A stretch of 64,000 bases of DNA from positions 1 through 64,000 of the forward strand of contig NZ_BBCJ01000021.1 of the NCBI RefSeq assembly GCF_001311985.1. The letters run 5' to 3'. The notes beneath the pieces were generated by a model. That model made no database searches. It had not been told where the DNA came from and worked only from the letters and a program-made list of their open reading frames with translations. Positions 28,633-37,300 of this stretch are shown piece after piece. The translations under genes were made by a program, and so were the position numbers. Within the stretch, counting starts at the first letter, position 1. Every line of letters begins with the position of its first letter. The stretch is from Geotalea toluenoxydans JCM 15764. Lineage in GTDB: Bacteria; Desulfobacterota; Desulfuromonadia; Geobacterales; Geobacteraceae.

Positions 28633-29835
28633 TCACGTGAGAAGTTCCAGCTGTGCTTCTGCAGAAGATGATTTATCCCAGATCCTTATGAGACTGCGGC
28701 CGGAATACTTAGCCTGGTAGAGGGCATCATCGGCTCTTTCTACCAGCTGCTCGATGCAAGCATCCTCGACACCGTCAAGTGAGGCAATTCCCATGCTCAG
28801 GGTCACTTTTATCGGGCCTTTGCGGGTGTCGATCTCGGTGCTTTCGATGGCATCCTTGATTCTGCGGCCAAGATTTTGGGCTGCTGCCAGATCGGTTTCC
28901 GGCATCAGAATGGCAAATTCCTCTCCTCCATAGCGGCACGGTGTGTCAGCCCTGCGCATCAGCTTATCAATGGCAGCGGCCAGGGCCTGCAACACCTGGT
29001 CACCGATAAAATGGCCGTAGGTGTCGTTTACGCGCTTGAAGTGGTCCAGGTCGATCATGATAATGGACAGGCTGTGGCGGTACCGCCGGTAACGCGCCAA
29101 TTCATGTTCGGCGATGGAGAAAAAATGACGCCTGTTGTAAAGACTGGTAAGAGGATCAAGCTTTGCCATTTCCTCCGCTTCATGTCTTGATTTTTCCACA
29201 TCCAGCAAAGCCTTCTTCAGGTTCTCAGTCTGCTCCCGTATTTTTCGCCGCTGCAGGAAGTCCTGGCGCATGTAACGCTCTATGGAGTAAGAGGCAGACA
29301 TACCGGTAATGTTAAAGGCGATAAAGAAAAAGGTGTTATTTGTCAGAATGGGCAGGGGAATACTTTTAGTCCAGATGACCATGACCTCGTAAAGAAGAAA
29401 GATTGTCCAGGACAGGACTGTCGCTGCGAGGAAAGGCAGACGGAAAAATGTGTAATAAAACATCAGGCAGAGCAGTAATCCCACGTAATAGAGGAAGCAC
29501 CCCGGCGCACCCGCTCCCAGGATCATAGCTATAATTCCGACACCCGCAATAAAACCGGCAAGCACCATCAGCGGATACATGTACTGATAACGGATTTCGG
29601 AATAGGCTAGAAAGAATACCCCGACCAGCAGTGGACAGACTATGTAATAGCGAACGGTCCAGGCAAATTGTTCAATGTCAGGGATGATCCAATGATCCAG
29701 AATTCCGAACAAGGCATAGAGCAGAAAACCCAGCGCCAGACACACCCTGATCTGGGGCAGGTTTTTTTCGTAGTTGGCTTTCTGGAATTCTTTTTCCAGA
29801 TCACTGTCTCGGAAGACCAGGGTAAAAGGGCGCAA
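28633..29835 (-). CDS. Membrane-bound diguanylate cyclase (GGDEF)
   Basis: 400 residues. TTG start with AGGAG eight bases upstream. Six membrane helices (residues about 35-195), a coiled coil (RRKIREQTENLKKALLDVEK), then a GGDEF domain with DPLTSLYNRRHF and the active-site loop written YGGEEFAILM. It makes cyclic di-GMP from two GTP. No obvious RxxD inhibitory site is seen before the GGEEF motif. Its sensory signal through the membrane part is unknown. Confidence 0.9.
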   Translation of the reverse strand: MRPFTLVFRDSDLEKEFQKANYEKNLPQIRVCLALGFLLYALFGILDHWIIPDIEQFAWTVRYYIVCPLLVGVFFLAYSEIRYQYMYPLMVLAGFIAGVGIIAMILGAGAPGCFLYYVGLLLCLMFYYTFFRLPFLAATVLSWTIFLLYEVMVIWTKSIPLPILTNNTFFFIAFNITGMSASYSIERYMRQDFLQRRKIREQTENLKKALLDVEKSRHEAEEMAKLDPLTSLYNRRHFFSIAEHELARYRRYRHSLSIIMIDLDHFKRVNDTYGHFIGDQVLQALAAAIDKLMRRADTPCRYGGEEFAILMPETDLAAAQNLGRRIKDAIESTEIDTRKGPIKVTLSMGIASLDGVEDACIEQLVERADDALYQAKYSGRSLIRIWDKSSSAEAQLELLT

Positions 29836-29996
29836 GGTAGCTCCTGTTGAAGGGAAATGAACGTACAGATGCTAATGCAATTCATATTCCATTAAAGAGT
29901 TATTCCTTGACTCTCAATCCTTTTGAACTATGCTTTTTATAACTGATTCTAATTTTGGGGCTGTGCGAGACAGCCGGAAACCTGAAAGGAGGCTCT

Positions 29997-30134
29997 ATGT
30001 CTGAACTGGCCAAGGGAAGCACATACCGCTGCTCAAGAAAGGAATGTGGTGTTGAAGTACAGGTGCTGCAGGAATGCCGCAGCCAGGAAGACTGCCAACT
30101 GAGCTGCTGCGGTGAGCGGATGCAGCGAAAATAG
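29997..30134 (+). CDS. Small desulforedoxin-like Cys4 protein
   Basis: 45 residues, AAAGGAGGCTCT before the ATG. It reads TYRCSRKECGVEVQVLQEC and closes with LSCCGERMQRK. The pattern Y-x-C-x4-C-G-x-V-x-V-L ... CCGE-x-M follows desulforedoxin/desulfoferrodoxin N-terminal domains, which bind Fe(Cys)4. The first pair is C-x4-C rather than C-x2-C, and there are two extra Cys. Followed by a strong terminator. Possibly a redox or metal-handling protein. Confidence 0.65.
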   Translation: MSELAKGSTYRCSRKECGVEVQVLQECRSQEDCQLSCCGERMQRK

Positions 30135-30161
30135 GAATCTTCAGCGACAATCAGACATGAA

Positions 30162-30192
30162 AAAAGGCTGCTTTCGCCGGAAGCAGCCTTTT
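30162..30192. terminator. Bidirectional intrinsic terminator
   Basis: Twelve-base stem AAAAGGCTGCTT / AAGCAGCCTTTT with a TCGCCGG loop between the desulforedoxin-like gene (+) and the small membrane gene (-). Confidence 0.88.
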
Positions 30193-30212
30193 CTGTGAAG
30201 CTGTATTTCCCG

Positions 30213-30371
30213 TTAATCCTCCCCCTCATCCCCCGCTTTCTTGTCTATGTTGGGTGGTTTACCCTTTTTCCTGGGATTGAAATATATGTAGCTGAATAAC
30301 ACCAGCACAACGAGCAGGATGATTACAAAGATGAACCCGTAATTAAACCAGCCCCAGTCAGCTTGGTTCAT
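30213..30371 (-). CDS. Single-span membrane microprotein
   Basis: 52 residues. AGGTGAGAACC precedes the ATG. It has one hydrophobic helix (FIFVIILLVVLVLFSYIYF) then a basic/acidic tail (NPRKKGKPP). It resembles CcoQ-like or small stress membrane proteins in form only. It overlaps the end of the DUF1003 gene by 14 bases, so the two are probably co-expressed. Confidence 0.6.
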   Translation of the reverse strand: MNQADWGWFNYGFIFVIILLVVLVLFSYIYFNPRKKGKPPNIDKKAGDEGED

Positions 30372-30969
30372 GGTTCTCACCTCCCTTTTCGGTCTTTACC
30401 TCCCGTTCTGACAGATTTTTTCCGGACGCCGGCCCCCCCACCTGTTCCATCCTGTCCAGGACCTGCTCAGGTGCCACGTCCTTTGCCAGCTCCTTCAGTT
30501 CAGGGTTCTGTGATTCTTCGATGCCCATTCTTTCCGCTACCGCAGTCACCAGAGTTATGATACGCGTCACCTCGTGCTCGGCCAAAAGGCTTATGTGCAG
30601 GCTCAGCTCTGCCCGCTTGTCGGATATGGCCTGCATTCTGTTCTGGCTGATAAGGACGAAGGTGGAAAGAAAGATTGCCTCCACCGATGCCGCCATGGCC
30701 AGTATGACGAAACTGGGATCAAAGGGATGAATGAACGGCATCCATCCTGTGTTGATAAGGATCCAGCTACCGAAAACCACAACGTGCAAATAGACGAACC
30801 GCATGCTGCCGGTGAAACGGGTGATGGCATCGGCGATCCTGTCCTCCCGTCTTTTCTCCTGCTCTTCCACCTGGCGCCGGGCAACGAGTGCTTCGATGTT
30901 CCGGTCGACAACGGCAGCCATTTCCCCTTTTTTTGCCCCGTCGCTATGGTTCAGTCCGGTCGCCGCCAT
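30358..30969 (-). CDS. DUF1003 membrane protein
   Basis: About 203 residues from ATG 30969, which has GGAG eight bases upstream; two earlier in-frame ATGs lack this. Family core: 'DRIADAITRFTGSMRFVYLHVV' in outline, a pair of membrane helices, and SQNRMQAISDKRAELSLHISLLAEHE. The family is found in acid- and heavy-metal-stress settings; biochemical role unknown. Confidence 0.82.
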   Translation of the reverse strand: MAATGLNHSDGAKKGEMAAVVDRNIEALVARRQVEEQEKRREDRIADAITRFTGSMRFVYLHVVVFGSWILINTGWMPFIHPFDPSFVILAMAASVEAIFLSTFVLISQNRMQAISDKRAELSLHISLLAEHEVTRIITLVTAVAERMGIEESQNPELKELAKDVAPEQVLDRMEQVGGPASGKNLSEREVKTEKGGENHEPS

Positions 30970-31092
30970 ACAGCACTCCATTAAACCTTTATCTGTCGGA
31001 GACCAAAAAGGGGGACAGCACCTTTTGGTTTCCTGTCCCCCCTTCATAATTTATGCAAGTCGCAGCATCTGGCACATCCATTGGCTAATGAA

Positions 31093-31419
31093 TTAATACC
31101 AACCGGACCCGCCGCTGCCCTTTGTGCCGCTGGTCCCGCTGTCCATGCTTCCGCCTGTGCCGCTGCCTGTTGATCCGCCGCTGCTTGAGCCGGTGGAACC
31201 ACTGGTGTCTGTCGAGCCGCCGGTGCCGGTTGTGCCCCCGGCGCCATTTGTTTCCGATCCAGTTGATCCGCCAGTCCCTGTCCCATAAGTGCTGCTCCCG
31301 GTATCGCTACCGGTGCTGCCGCCAGTGCCTCTACCTGTTTGGCAACCTGCAGTAAAAACGAGACCCGTCAGGGCGGCCAAGGCTGTCAGGGTAACGATGG
31401 ATCTTCTGACTTTGTTCAT
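31093..31419 (-). CDS. Gly/Ser/Thr-rich lipoprotein
   Basis: 108 residues, GGGGAGGAATCGAT before the ATG. Lipobox FTAGC, then about 80 residues almost wholly Gly, Ser and Thr with GSTGS-type repeats, ending GSGWY. It is probably disordered and could be O-glycosylated by the PMT system upstream (inference). No family recognised. Confidence 0.65.
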   Translation of the reverse strand: MNKVRRSIVTLTALAALTGLVFTAGCQTGRGTGGSTGSDTGSSTYGTGTGGSTGSETNGAGGTTGTGGSTDTSGSTGSSSGGSTGSGTGGSMDSGTSGTKGSGGSGWY

Positions 31420-31563
31420 ATCGATTCCTCCCCATTAATAAAGTATTTTTTTAGTTTACTAAAAACTGCTCCCTGAAAGTATAAAGAAGAAGATCGGACC
31501 TGGCAACCCAAAAAATTAAGCAGGATTCATTATTTCATTACCCATACTGATCACCTAATGGAC

Positions 31564-31597
31564 AAAAAAAGACCGGCAGGCAGCCGGTCCTTTTTTT
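31564..31597. terminator. Intrinsic terminator
   Basis: GACCGGC / GCCGGTC stem flanked by seven A on the left and seven T on the right, just downstream of the minus-strand lipoprotein at 31614. Confidence 0.85.
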
Positions 31598-31613
31598 ATG
31601 GAAAAGTCAACGT

Positions 31614-32764
31614 CTATTGATATTGAACATAAAGGGGCTTCGGCTCAAGCTTGAGCAAGTCCTGTGGAGTCATCAGGATCCCCTTTTTGGTGTCGTTGTG
31701 GTAGAAGAGCTTGAACCCTGTGTACTGAACCGGTTCGGAGACGATGTAGTCCTTGTAGGAATCGCGTTTCAGCCATGGCGCCCCCCAGCCGTCCATATGC
31801 ATGACTATCTGGACTTCAGGGCGCAGGGCGATCTTCTTGAAGTTGGTGACCCCGTTGCGAGTAAAGCGGTGCACCGTGAACAGCTTCGGCGGCAGGTTAT
31901 ATTTCTTCACCAGATCGCGGAGATAGCCGGAGGCATAATTGATGTCCTCGGCGTCATAGGTACCGATCTTTTTGCCTGGAACCTTGCCGCTCTTGATCAG
32001 ATTGAATTCCGGGTCGATTCCCAGGTGGACGTCCGGGTTCTTCAGGATCCATTCGAAGCGCGGCAATATATTCCGGATATCGTCATGACCGGTCTGGATA
32101 TCGATGAAGAGAACGGCATTGGCCTCTTTCGCCCAGCCATAGACCTCGTTGATAATTTTGTCGGGCATCACCATCCGGAATTTGCCGGCCTTGCCCGGCT
32201 CTCCCTGGGCCACCACCGCAATCAGGTGGAGGGCCGGCTGCACCGGAGTCGACGGATCCGCCTTCTCCCAACGCGCGGCCTCCCCCTTCAGGCGGCGCAG
32301 CATGTCGTCCTTCTGAAATTCTCCAAGGGCGCCCATCCGTTTGGAAAGTGGATGCCGTAATAGGCGACGATGCGCTTCCTGGGCAGGATGGAGCCTGGCA
32401 GCGGCTCCGCACACTTGACCGGCCAGCCGCAACGCTTGGCATAGGCAGGGTCTTCACCGGCAAGGTATCTTCCTTTGGGAGATTTTGCCTCTGCTCGTGC
32501 CGAAGTATAGGTCTTGTTCGCCACCTTGGCAGCCGTTTCAGCAGCTGAACTGGTCTTGGCAAATGCAGCTGCGGCCGGAGCAGCAACTGTCTCTGCCTGC
32601 TTTGCCGTGGTCGCTGCGGCAAAAGCCTTGGCTTGGGCAGGGGAAGATTGGCTCTCGGTACATCCCGACAGGCTGAATGTTGCGGTCATGGCAAGGAATA
32701 CCAGACCGACAGGAAAGGAAGTCAGGCCATTTCGGTTGCCGGCCGGGATCGGAATTCTTTTCAT
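31614..32764 (-). CDS. Conserved lipoprotein with a probable TIM-barrel-like domain (frameshifted)
   Basis: About 383 residues after repair near 32335. The start at 32764 (MKRIPIPAGN) has AAAGGAG upstream. Lipobox LSGC, an Ala-rich linker (residues about 35-85), then RIVAYYGIHFPN, LHLIAVVAQGEPG, LFIDIQTGHDD, 'VHLGIDPEF' and IVMHMDGWG, alternating strands and helices as in a barrel with conserved acidic residues. This suggests a surface carbohydrate enzyme, but I cannot name a family. Confidence 0.6.
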
Positions 32765-32811
32765 CAGTTGTTCTGCTCCTTTGACTGTGTTGAAAATGGT
32801 GGATACGCAAA

Positions 32812-32857
32812 AATAGCCGGGAGCCGATTCGTGTGACTTCGGCAACCCGGCTATTCC
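32812..32857 (-). terminator. Intrinsic terminator after the Fpg-like gene
   Basis: AATAGCCGGG / CCCGGCTATT stem with a long loop; in the minus direction it ends in a run of T. It separates the glycosylase gene from the lipoprotein gene downstream. Confidence 0.7.
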
Positions 32858-32977
32858 TAAGGCCTGCAGGTTTTCCGTTCATCCTTTGCGGATGGCTACT
32901 CGTTGGTCAAGCACCACACTACATCAACAATTTACCTGAAACCGCACAAATAAGTCAAAAATTTTCTTCGTACTATC

Positions 32978-33755
32978 CTATACATATAGTTTCTGCTCAT
33001 CGGTATAATAGGTCGTCTTCTGGGCAATCTTCTCCTTGAGGATCGGTCGGCCCGTGGGTGATGTTTTGCGGGAAGGGTTATGCACCTGCAGGAAATCCCG
33101 GATCTCACCGGCAGTGATGCGGGATTCCTCTCCTTGATGGAGACAATGGCCCACTGCAGGACTGCCGGTATTTTTTCCGCAAGCACTTCAATGGTCCGGG
33201 GGGGCAGCTTTCCCATCAAAGACAGGGGTGAGATGCGCGCTTCCCACAAGATCTCGTCAGCATAGGCGTTACCTATGCCGCGCATCACTTTCTGGTCGAT
33301 GAGAAACGCCTTGGCCTTAGCTTCGGAAACCTTGAAATCAGGCGTTTCAGCTCATCGACGGTTACCGCCAGGGCATCAGGTGAAGCTTCCGGCTTTTCCG
33401 GATCGAGTGCCGCGATGGCCATTGCTTTTTCATCGGTGACGACAAGGCTTGTATCGTCCTCGAAGCCGATCACCAGCTGCGGGAAAGGAACCTTGTCCGG
33501 CGTGCCGGTTATAACGAAGCCGCCGGTCAGCATCAGATGAACATACAGCACCCTGCCGTTGCCGATGAGGAAACGGACCTCCTTTCCCCAACGCTCCACA
33601 GTGTCTACCACCTGAGCCTGCAATGATTCTGCAAGCATCATGGGAGAGACATTCAGGCGCAGATTACTCCCGCACCTTACGGACTTTATCTTTTTTTTCG
33701 TTACCCTCTTATCAAGATTTTCGACAAAGACGGTCAGATCCGGCAACTCCGGCAT
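32978..33755 (-). CDS. mutM: Fpg/Nei-family DNA glycosylase lacking the zinc finger (two indels)
   Basis: About 259 residues. The start at 33755 (MPELPDLTVF) follows AAAAAGGAGTGCAAG and supplies the catalytic N-terminal Pro. Conserved parts: YVHLMLTGGF, and after repair near 33330 KVMRGIGNAYADEILWEARISP (shown here in parts: the helix-two-turn-helix). After a second repair near 33130 the end is 'FLQVHNPSRKTSPTG' and stops at KLYV. The usual C-terminal Cys4 zinc finger is absent, as in some zinc-less relatives. It removes oxidised bases from DNA. Confidence 0.8.
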
Positions 33756-33779
33756 CTTGCACTCCTTTTTCAAATCGAA

Positions 33780-33798
33780 GGCCCGCAGGAAGCGGGCC
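33780..33798. repeat. Hairpin repeat copy 1
   Basis: GGCCCGC-AGGAA-GCGGGCC hairpin. The same 19 bases recur at 33951-33969, on the other side of the element at 33831-33944. Confidence 0.7.
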
Positions 33799-33830
33799 CA
33801 GATTGCTGACGAAGTCACAATATGTAAGGC

Positions 33831-33944
33831 TGATCAAAAAGCCCTAGGTGCAAGGCGCCCGAAACCTGAGGAGTGAGGCGTACTTAACGGTACGCCGCAG
33901 CGACGACTGGTAAGGGCAACGCCGCAGATGGGGCTTTTTCATCA
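33831..33944. repeat. MITE-like dispersed repeat of about 114 bases
   Basis: Ends are near-perfect inverted repeats (TGATCAAAAAGCCC and GGGCTTTTTCATCA, 13 of 14 matching). Inside lies a hairpin GGCGTAC-TTAACG-GTACGCC at 33877-33896. No coding function; the ORFs across it are shadows. Its size and structure fit small dispersed elements seen in this group of bacteria (from memory, not searched). Confidence 0.65.
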
Positions 33945-33950
33945 GACTCA

Positions 33951-33969
33951 GGCCCGCAGGAAGCGGGCC
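33951..33969. repeat. Hairpin repeat copy 2
   Basis: Second copy of the GGCCCGC-AGGAA-GCGGGCC hairpin, here followed by TTCGTT. The two copies bracket the MITE-like element, as if the element had entered a duplicated terminator. Confidence 0.65.
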
Positions 33970-34076
33970 TTCGTTATCTAACGGTCGTTGGTTGTTCACT
34001 ATTTTTCCTGATCGGCACTGAGCAGCACTCTCATCCGGCCAAGCCCTCACCCAAGGAGAAGGATTCCATCAGGTTG

Positions 34077-34610
34077 CTATTTGACCTTGGCGCCCACCTT
34101 CGTTGCCAGTTCCTGTGCCTGCTGCAGATGCTGTTCGAGAACCGGCAGCGTCTTTTCCGCCCACGCCTTTACCTCAGGGTCCTTCACCTTCTGGGTCGCT
34201 TTCCTGAAGTCCTCCACATCATGCTTATGGTCCTTTACCATATCGGACATGTATTTTTTATCGAATTCGGCGGCGGAAGCCTTGTTCAGCTTGTCCACCA
34301 TGGATTTGTGTTTGCGCTCAAGCTTGGTGGGCAGGGTAACGTTTTTCTGCTGGGCGAGGGTCTTCAATTCCTCATTGGCCTTGCCGTGATCGGTAACCAT
34401 GCGGCTGCCGAAATCCTTTACCTCCTGGGACTGGGCCTTTGACTGGGCCAGTTGCCCGAGCTCTACCTCCATCATGCCGCCACTGGCCGCTTTCTTGATG
34501 AAATCCTTGTCTTTGCCCGCCAATCCCTTCTCTGCTGCAAAGGCAGCCATAGTCACTGTACCAAGCAGAAAAAGACTTACCATCAGAACTATCGAAACCC
34601 TGTTTTTCAT
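34077..34610 (-). CDS. DUF4142 ferritin-like periplasmic protein
   Basis: 177 residues, AAAGGAGCTGCC before the ATG, signal peptide to residue 25. All-alpha with KDFIKKAASGGMMEVELGQLA, 'DFGSRMVTDHGKANEEL' and 'MSDMVKDHKHDVEDFRKAT', the DUF4142 pattern with His and Asp/Glu spaced as in four-helix bundles. Commonly stress-induced; no proven activity. Confidence 0.85.
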   Translation of the reverse strand: MKNRVSIVLMVSLFLLGTVTMAAFAAEKGLAGKDKDFIKKAASGGMMEVELGQLAQSKAQSQEVKDFGSRMVTDHGKANEELKTLAQQKNVTLPTKLERKHKSMVDKLNKASAAEFDKKYMSDMVKDHKHDVEDFRKATQKVKDPEVKAWAEKTLPVLEQHLQQAQELATKVGAKVK

Positions 34611-34699
34611 GGCAGCTCCTTTCAGTTGTAGGTAACCACATCCCGTAGAATCTAATTCAGCTGTAGGCGGCCTTTACCTTCGCTCTGCTGTAGTTATCG

Positions 34700-34903
34700 C
34701 TACAGCCGGTTCTTCAACAGGTCCTTCCCCTTCTGCACCAGGTTGGCGTTCGTCTCCAGCACCTCGTTGAAATACTGGCGAGCCTCACGGTCCCCTTCCT
34801 GGTCTGCATCCCTCATATACTGGTTACATGTATCCGCCGCCTGTGAAGCATTGTAGATGACGCTGATGAGATCATAGTCCTTGTCCTTGAGCTTTTCAGC
34901 CAT
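34700..34903 (-). CDS. Small acidic helical protein
   Basis: 67 residues, AAGGAGGCTCATC before the ATG. No signal peptide. Two helices: 'LKDKDYDLISVIYNASQAAD' and 'FNEVLETNANLVQKGKDLL'. I do not recognise a named family. It lies in a group of stress-type genes. The gene-free stretch 34904-35103 shows nothing else. Confidence 0.65.
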   Translation of the reverse strand: MAEKLKDKDYDLISVIYNASQAADTCNQYMRDADQEGDREARQYFNEVLETNANLVQKGKDLLKNRL

Positions 34904-35103
34904 GATGAGCCTCCTTGCGTTGGATTAGTACTTATTTAAAAAGAATAAAAGAGTACTCCGCAATGTCAACGGCGGGTAGTACGGCAAAGCCGCCTTTTTC
35001 GGGCCAGAGGGTAATCGTGGCCGGCGCCGTCATCATGGATGGGATTATTTTGCGCTGAGGGTTTCAGGGACAGGTAGGCGCAGGGAGAATGAAAAAGGAG
35101 TTT

Positions 35104-35870
35104 TCATTTTTTCGTAGTCTTTGCCGAGAGCTTCTCCAGGTAGCGCTGAGCGGTTATAGAGCCTTTGCGGGCAGCCCGATTCAGCCAGTAAGCTGCCTCG
35201 TCGTTATCTTTTTCCACTCCATCTCCCTTGGTGTACATAACCCCCAGATACACCTGGGCTTCGGTGGATTCTTGCTCTGCCGCCATGCGGAACCAGCGCA
35301 CCGCCTCCCGGCGGTCCTTTTCTACCCCTTCGCCGCGGCATATAATCCCCCCAGATAAATCTGAGCCTTGACGTAGCCCTGTTCTGCCGCCAGCCTGAAC
35401 CAGTTCAGGGTTGCGGCCATGTCCTCGGCCACCCCGTCCCCCCGGGCATACATCAACCCCAGGTTGTACTGGGCTCGGGCATCCCCCTGGGCCGCCGCCC
35501 GACTGAACCAGCAGAATGCTTCCCCCAGGTCCTTTGCCACCCCTTCACCGTTCAGGTAGAGAAGACCAAGATTGAATTGGGCACTGGCGTGACCGCCGTT
35601 AGCAGCACGCTGGAACCAGACTGCAGCTTCGGCAGGGTCGCGCTGCACTCCTTCCCCTTTGTAATGCATGACGCCGGCAGCAAAATCACCGGCCGAATCA
35701 CCTTCCGATTGAAAGTGACGCAGTGCTCCGGCGTAATCCTTTTGCTGGTAAGAAACGAGCCCGGAATTCTGCACGCAGCCGGTAAAAAGCAGCATTGCCA
35801 TCAGAAGAAGGAGAAATGGGCAGGTAGCTGTGAGATTACTGTAGGGAATCCTGTACATGTTCTTCATCAT
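35104..35870 (-). CDS. Sel1-repeat lipoprotein (frameshifted)
   Basis: About 255 residues after repair near 35335. Start at 35870 with AAGGAG ten bases upstream. Lipobox FTGC, then six or so Sel1 repeats of 36 residues (AVWFQRAANGGHASAQFNLG, LNWFRLAAEQGYVKAQIYLG and so on) that form a TPR-like solenoid for protein contacts. The frame break lies within the fifth repeat. Confidence 0.82.
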
Positions 35871-35901
35871 GCAAAAGTCACTCCTTATGGATTCATGATC
35901 T

Positions 35902-37209
35902 TCAGGCAAAAAACAGGCTGAAGAGAACCAGGAAGGTGAGCTGACAAGCCGCCACCAGCCAGCCGTTACGCAGCATGGACTTCATATCGGTTGATTCGGC
36001 AAAACCGAGGGAGCTGACCATATTTGCCCCCGGGAAGACAAAATTGTGCACTCTCGTTGCCACCACCAGGGCGAGGGACCAGGCGAGCATCGAGACTGCA
36101 TATTTGGCAAGTAGCGGATTGAACATCTCGTGGAGCAGCTTGAGGGTTGCCACCGTCGCACCGCTGATGCCGAAGGCTCCGAGAAAGCCGCCGGTTATGA
36201 CTATCACCGGCTTGCCGCCGGTCTCCATCAGCGGTTTCAGGAGTGTTGTCAGGGCGGCAAAGCCACCTGCCTTTTCCACAAAGATGATAAACGGGTCCAG
36301 GAGGAGAAAGAGCAGGAACAGCCCCACATTGCCGGCCATGCCGTGGATGATGTGCCTGAGGATCTGCTCGAACCTGAGTCCACCGGTAAAGCCGGTGATG
36401 AAGGAGAGGCCAAGCATGATGACGACAACAAATGAGGTTGGCGCCTTAACCGCAATGCCATAGACGACGGCGGCAACAAAGGCCACCGTAAAGGCAAGGG
36501 TGGCGCACTTGTTCTGCCGCGTCGGCTTGAAGCGCTCCAACTCGTCCGGTTGTTCATAGGGTGTCAGATGGCGAGTATTGCGCTGGATGCGCTGAATCAT
36601 CAACAGGTCACCGCCAGGGTAATGAGGCAACCGGGCCGGAAACATAGAGCAGCATCTCCCGTAGCCGATATTTGTCAGGCCGAGCAGCGTTATCACCGGC
36701 GGGGAAAAGGGCCCCAGGATCAGTGCCTCCTCCCCCACCGCCTGGAAGATGACCCCCACCGTGCTCCGGGACAGCCCTAGGGCGGCGGCAATGGGGAGGA
36801 CGATGGGGGCGATGATGGCATTTCCCCCCGCCATGGTCCCAAGCAGACCGACAATGACGAGACAAGCAACCATGATGCCCAGCATGGCCTTCCTCTCCGT
36901 GTCCACCCCTATACTGTAGATGATGCCGTGGACGATGGTGTGGGACACTTTGGTGGCATTGAGCACCTCGCCCAAGCCCCGGCCAAGCATGATGATCAGC
37001 CCCACCAGCGCCAGGAAGGATCCCATGCTGTTGGCCAGTGCCGTTCCCAGGGAAACCAGGGTCTGTTGACTGAGAAGGGCCCCGATGACGACACAGATCA
37101 CGGTGGCAGCCAGGATGTCCACGTTGCGGAATACCAGGATAATGTAGACCAGGAGCGGCGCCAGGCCGAGCAGGCCCCAGAAAATGCCGGGTACTGTTTC
37201 AAGGGACAT
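35902..37209 (-). CDS. GntP/ion-transporter-superfamily permease (local indels)
   Basis: About 435 residues with 10-12 membrane helices. The start at 37209 (MSLETVPGIF) follows AAAGGAGAATCTG. Segments such as 'GTMAGGNAIIAPIVLPIAAALGLSR' in outline, QAVGEEALILGPFSPPVI and 'GAFGISGATVATLKLLHEMF' suggest the GntP/DcuC-like carboxylate or gluconate permeases. Between about 36590 and 36660 the reading frame is disturbed by several indels that cancel out (an alternative frame reads EMLLYVSGPVA). The next gene is a D-aminoacylase, so the cargo may be an N-acyl-D-amino acid or a related acid. Confidence 0.7.
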   Translation of the reverse strand: MSLETVPGIFWGLLGLAPLLVYIILVFRNVDILAATVICVVIGALLSQQTLVSLGTALANSMGSFLALVGLIIMLGRGLGEVLNATKVSHTIVHGIIYSIGVDTERKAMLGIMVACLVIVGLLGTMAGGNAIIAPIVLPIAAALGLSRSTVGVIFQAVGEEALILGPFSPPVITLLGLTNIGYGRCCSMFPARLPHYPGGDLLMIQRIQRNTRHLTPYEQPDELERFKPTRQNKCATLAFTVAFVAAVVYGIAVKAPTSFVVVIMLGLSFITGFTGGLRFEQILRHIIHGMAGNVGLFLLFLLLDPFIIFVEKAGGFAALTTLLKPLMETGGKPVIVITGGFLGAFGISGATVATLKLLHEMFNPLLAKYAVSMLAWSLALVVATRVHNFVFPGANMVSSLGFAESTDMKSMLRNGWLVAACQLTFLVLFSLFFA

Positions 37210-37300
37210 CAGATTCTCCTTTAGCACTGGCTTGTTCAAAAGGGAAAGTATTTTATTTTTTCAACCGAAACGGATGAGGTCTGGCCGGCGCTTTTTCTTA

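Noticed and set aside
33844..34050. A 68-codon minus-strand ORF
   Set aside because: It lies inside the MITE-like repeat and resembles no protein.
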